DNA of 26,179 nucleotides from assembly GCA_032718475.1 (NCBI GenBank), contig JAUCBJ010005508.1, positions 1 to 26,179 on the forward strand, given 5' to 3'. How positions within the stretch are numbered: the first letter of the stretch is position 1; each line of letters begins with the position of its first letter. The notes below the pieces were generated by a model. The model was given only the letters and a program-made list of their open reading frames with translations, had not been told where the DNA came from and searched no databases. This document shows, one piece after another, positions 23,207-26,179 of this stretch. Source of the stretch: Nemertoderma westbladi (taxonomy: Eukaryota; Xenacoelomorpha; Nemertodermatida; Nemertodermatidae). The translations under genes and the position numbers were made by a program.

Positions 23207-23945
23207 GCGATTTTGATGAAATTTTGCAAGTACATTGCATTGGTGGTTCATAATCGCGTTACAAATATCAGATCGACTCTATGTGTGGTATTCGATATAT
23301 TTCGTTTTTTGACATTATTTTGTCGCGAAATTAAAAGCAATGGTAAAATAACAACTCCTGCCTGAGCTGCAGCAGGTAGCTGTGGAGTTGTAGGAACGGT
23401 GGAGAGCAGGGCTGTCTGAGATAGAATTCCATCCACGCGGAATTTCTTGACTTTGACTACATCCCTCCTGCCTGCCTTTGCCTTGTAGGAGCAGCGCTGC
23501 TGGCTGAGTCGACACTTCCTTATCAGCTCTCAGGTATAGACAGAAAATAGTTGAGTTGTCAATAAACATAATTAAATATACAACTGCAGTAGGATTATAT
23601 TATTATTCCATGAATCCTTGTGCTGATTAATTTTGTTTAGGATATATGTAGAAAGTTCTTAAAAATAATATTCTTATTTTTATTATTACATAGGATTAGC
23701 ATCATTTTTTAGCTGAAGCATAGTGCAAATTAATTTAATTATATTTTAATACCCTTACTACATTGGCATAAGATAAGTTTTAACATTTCTTACAAATATT
23801 ATAAAACTCAATAGTTGTGCGAGCATAAAACTAAATCACTCAAATTTAAAAGAACCGGGTGTGTTGTCATAATATCTATCTCCATAGGTTATTCTGCTTG
23901 AATGGGTCTGGGTGCGGCTTTGCTTTTGGGACGGGGTGCTGATTG

Positions 23946-23976
23946 AAAGGGGGGTTGAAGGGGCTGTCCCCCCTTT
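23946..23976. other. G-rich hairpin, 9-bp perfect stem
   Basis: AAAGGGGGG (23946-23954) pairs with CCCCCCTTT (23968-23976) around a 13-base loop that itself contains GGGG. Further G runs lie just upstream (GGGTCTGGG near 23904 and GGGACGGGG near 23929), so a quadruplex is an alternative fold. Confidence 0.6.
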
Positions 23977-24080
23977 TCACTTTGACTGATTTGCGGTTTT
24001 GTTAAATTTCTTGGATATAGTTGTTGTGATGCTAAAATTTAATTTGTCTTTGATAATGTATTATTTTGTTTCATATTGTT

Positions 24081-24094
24081 TACTACTACTACTA
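24081..24094 (-). repeat. (TAG)n 3' tail of LINE copy 1
   Basis: 14 bases of TAG/CTA repeat at the 3' end of the left LINE fragment. Its first TAG is the ORF stop codon. Confidence 0.85.
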
Positions 24095-24490
24095 GGTCGA
24101 GCGAACTCGGACAGTGTAAATGAGATCCTTCCAGGCTTCCCGATTCCCCATAGTTGTCGCAATTTCGTTTCTCCCAAGTTCAGTATCCCTTTCAAGTTGA
24201 TCTATATATGTTATGGCCGGTCGTCCACGACTACGCTTTCCATGAGTTGGTTGCCAGAGAAGTAGATCTGGTATGACCTCGTCTTTACTTCGCCAGCAGT
24301 GCCCACTGAATCTTAATCTGCGTTCACGGAGGGTGGTTGATACAGGTGGTATTGTACCAAAAAGCTCGGCGTTTGTCATGTGTTGTCTCCAGCTGATGTT
24401 TAGGGCTGCCCTTAGTAGTCTTGTGTAGAAACCATCAATTCGTTGTTCAAGTGATTTAGTCAGTGTCCAGGTCTCACCCCCGTATAAAAA
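24081..24490 (-). mobile_element. 5'-truncated LINE (non-LTR retrotransposon), C-terminal fragment with (TAG)n tail
   Basis: The minus strand is open from about 24490 to 24092 and begins FLYGGETWTLTKSLEQRIDG, the segment just after the RT core in many invertebrate LINEs. It continues with RRLRFSGHCWRSKDEVIPDL, then HGKRSRGRPAITYIDQLERD, and ends NREAWKDLIYTVRVRST. This matches the usual C-terminal domain of RTE-like and related elements. The stop (TAG at 24092-24094) is the first triplet of the 3' (TAG)n tail (24081-24094). Everything upstream of the LYG-type motif is missing, so this is a normal 5'-truncated dead copy. Clade assignment is tentative. Confidence 0.82.
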
Positions 24491-24491
24491 A

Positions 24492-24508
24492 TACTACTAC
24501 TACTACTA
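24492..24508 (-). repeat. (TAG)n 3' tail of LINE copy 2
   Basis: 17 bases of TAG/CTA repeat. On the minus strand they follow the short 3' UTR, which holds an inverted GCTGCA-A-TGCAGC motif (about 24518-24530). Confidence 0.85.
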
Positions 24509-24537
24509 GGATCGGCATGCTGCATTGCAGCTGATTT

Positions 24538-25200
24538 TTAAGAATGCTGTGCCGGCTTGTCAACAAAATTGCACCGCCACAACTCCCTATCACCCATGTC
24601 ATTTGCTAGATCATCCGCATCTTCAAGGCCAGTGTCCTTTAAGATGCGTATCAAGAAAGTCATGGGCTGTCCACCATGCTTATTCACTCCATGAGGGTGC
24701 CAAAGTACAAGATTGTGCACTGGCTGGTCCTCACGGCGAAAGCAATGTCCTGCAAAGCGGAGGCGATTTTGTTCTAGTGTCAAGCTTGGGGGAACCAATG
24801 AGACACCTCCAATGTTATATAGTGTCTGGTTGGAGATGTGTGCATTGTACTTGACACAATGAAACTGGCGTAGCATTCTTGTGAATGTGCCATCTAGAGA
24901 TTTGGTGTCCTCAGCAGTTAGAGCACAGCATGGACTCCCGTAGAGGAGTACTGGAACTACTGCTGCTCTAAATAATCGGACCTTAAGTTTCCGATTAATT
25001 CTCGGTGACTTCCAAATCCTGGAAAGCCTATTCAAGGCTGCCCATGCCTTTCCCTTACGTATTCGAAGGTCCTCACCTGACTTCCGGATCCATGATCCCA
25101 GGTAACAGAAGTCGTCCACATGCTCAAGCATACCATCCTTTGAGCTTATGCTCATCCGATCAGAGACTTGCTGAGGACTTTCAAAGTTAACTGTCAAAAT
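24538..25200 (-). pseudogene. LINE ORF fragment: post-RT region and C-terminal domain
   Basis: About 220 codons beginning ILTVNFESPQQ, followed by LEHVDDFCYLGSWIRKSG, AWAALNRLSRIWKS, VVPVLLYGSPCCALTAED, RRLRFAGHC-type (NRLRFAGHCFRREDQP), a Gly-rich segment (HGVNKHGGQP) and GDRELWRCNF. This is the conserved order downstream of the RT palm in RTE-like and related invertebrate LINEs. The frame differs from that of the endonuclease part. It starts inside a tandem GTCAAAAT repeat at 25193-25208 (plus strand), where the RT core has been lost. No start codon belongs to it, so it is a remnant. Confidence 0.82.
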
Positions 25201-25201
25201 G

Positions 25202-26179
25202 TCAAAATGACTCAGACACTTTTACTTCTATAAAGTTATCAGGCAATACCCTGTCATTATTGAGGAGTTTTTCAAAGTGGTCTTTCCAACCATTGAGGCG
25301 ATCGGCTGGTGATCCAGCCTTAACCTTGGTGGTTGGTTGGCTTTTCCTCCCAGTAAGCAAATTGATCGATTTCCATACCTGGGATGATTGCCTGCTGTCG
25401 TCAGCATCATTGATGGCATCAACCTGTTGGTTTATTAGCTCCTGTAGATTAACAGAGTACTGCCTGTTCAGGGACCTAGATGCAGCCTGAACTGCATTCT
25501 TGGCCGCTGTAGTCTGTTTGAGTCGGGACTCTTTCTGCGCCTTATGAAGGTCATTTCGGCACTTCTGAATTTTGTTGTCAGTCCAGGGGGCCCTTTTCCT
25601 GTTTCGAGGGTATACAGGAACTGTTTCTGCAGCTGCTAACTTAACTGCTTCTGTAAAGGCAGTATAGCCCTCACAGTGATCTGCCGCCTCAGAGGCAAGA
25701 ACCTCATACCTGTTGCTCAGCTGTAGTGTGAAGCTGGATCTCACACTTGGCTGTTGCAACAGAGAGGATCAGACATGCCGCGGCAAGGCAGATTTCGTTG
25801 TTCTGCTAGCACGCAGACTAAGTCTTACCATGGCCACAATAAGGCGGTGATCACTGGAGAATGGTCGTAGTGTAAATTCATTACAGTCCTGTATAGAGCT
25901 CCTGTATTTCCTACGAAACAGGATATGGTCTATCTGGGACTTGTGACCACTGGGTCCACTATGAGTCGATAGCTTTCCAGCCGAAAACAATCCATTTCCA
26001 GAGATAAAATCCTGAAGATGGACAGAATTTCGGTTAACACTATTGCTATAGACCCAGGGCGATGTAGGTGATTGATGCAGACTTGCATTAAAGTCTCCCA
26101 GGAATGTTAAGAATGCATGCTGATCCACTCCATCAGTAGCTGCTTGTACATTGTGGTAGAAATTTTCCACCTCCTCTAC
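25202..26179 (-). pseudogene. LINE ORF fragment: AP-type endonuclease C-terminal half plus linker
   Basis: The frame is open from the right edge. Endonuclease/exonuclease/phosphatase-fold motifs are visible: GDFNA (26098-26084), IDHILF, and SDHRLI (25855-25838), the last holding the catalytic Asp-His pair of the family. A TGA at 25771-25769 interrupts the frame. The same frame resumes directly and runs to 25202 with the charged linker typical between endonuclease and RT (RKRAPWTDNKI, NDLHKAQKES, VWKSINLLTGRKSQ, GWKDHFEKLLN). The TGA may be a CGA-to-TGA transition; this is an inference. The protein would nick target DNA for target-primed reverse transcription if intact. It ends at the deletion junction, so it is non-functional. 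Confidence 0.82.

Larger units (their letters stand above)
22538..24080. other. Noncoding region between the repeat gene and LINE fragments
   Basis: I see no gene here. Two overlapping minus-strand frames (23248-23436 and 23315-23569) look non-coding. The region holds two ATTAAA hexamers that could act as poly(A) signals (22759-22764 and 22809-22814), several hairpins and a short tandem/microsatellite block. It could be 3' flank, or intron if the donor at 22534 is used. Confidence 0.55.
24492..26179 (-). mobile_element. Internally deleted LINE, endonuclease and C-terminal domain without RT core
   Basis: Read on the minus strand from the window edge, this element has the C-terminal half of an AP-type endonuclease, a linker, an abrupt junction at about 25193-25208, the post-RT region and C-terminal domain, a short 3' UTR (24509-24537), and a (TAG)n tail at 24492-24508. 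The RT fingers and palm and the (F/Y)xDD motif are absent. An in-frame TGA also interrupts the endonuclease side. Its 5' end lies outside the window. It differs in sequence from the fragment at 24081-24490, so it is a different family or a distant relative, although both share the same type of tail. Confidence 0.85.

Noticed and set aside
23248-23569. Two minus-strand frames of 62 and 84 codons
   Set aside because: They overlap in different frames, have no recognisable domain, and lie in hairpin-rich noncoding DNA.
24525-24854. Plus-strand 109-codon frame (also 23999-24265, 25005-25190 and 25260-25490)
   Set aside because: All are wholly or mostly antisense to LINE coding fragments, or in AT-rich DNA. 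The minus strand carries the recognisable protein motifs.

Overview
The window looks like nuclear DNA of an invertebrate animal. It holds EGF-like modules, a probable 3' splice site, AT-rich noncoding flanks and decayed LINE (non-LTR) retrotransposons of a kind common in cnidarians, molluscs and other lophotrochozoans. The sequence alone does not fix the species or phylum. There is no bacterial gene organisation.

Layout. Positions 1-2216 are AT-rich noncoding DNA, either intron or upstream sequence. They contain an old, diverged tandem repeat of about 160 bp (about 1015-1550). A probable splice acceptor ends near 2216. Positions 2217-22537 form one giant open exon of about 20.3 kb on the + strand. 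It encodes the end of one EGF-like module, two complete EGF-like modules, the start of a third, a Ser/Thr-rich linker, and then about 357 tandem copies of an 18-residue unit (54 bp; consensus VPTGTVPPPTTVGDNGNA). A non-repetitive tail with N-glycosylation sequons ends at a TAA that overlaps a possible splice donor. The array keeps its 54-bp step exactly from 2835 to 11367 (158 steps) and from 11462 to 22100 (197 steps). A 95-bp patch with about 13 missing bases lies between them and shifts the frame.

The array carries several layers of higher-order duplication. One is a 34-unit (1,836-bp) tandem duplication with only three differences seen by eye. Another is a 597-bp segment that appears on both sides of the frame-breaking patch and shares a private variant, which suggests an assembly problem or a very recent duplication. 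The likely product is an extracellular or cell-surface EGF/mucin-like protein. Its function cannot be stated from the sequence.

Positions 22538-24080 are noncoding. They hold a bulged hairpin, a 3 x 24-bp tandem repeat followed by an (ACTG)n tract and a hairpin, and a G-rich hairpin. Positions 24081-26179 hold two LINE fragments on the minus strand, head to tail, each ending in a (TAG)n tail. The right-hand one keeps part of an AP-type endonuclease and the C-terminal domain but has lost the reverse transcriptase core. Both are dead copies.
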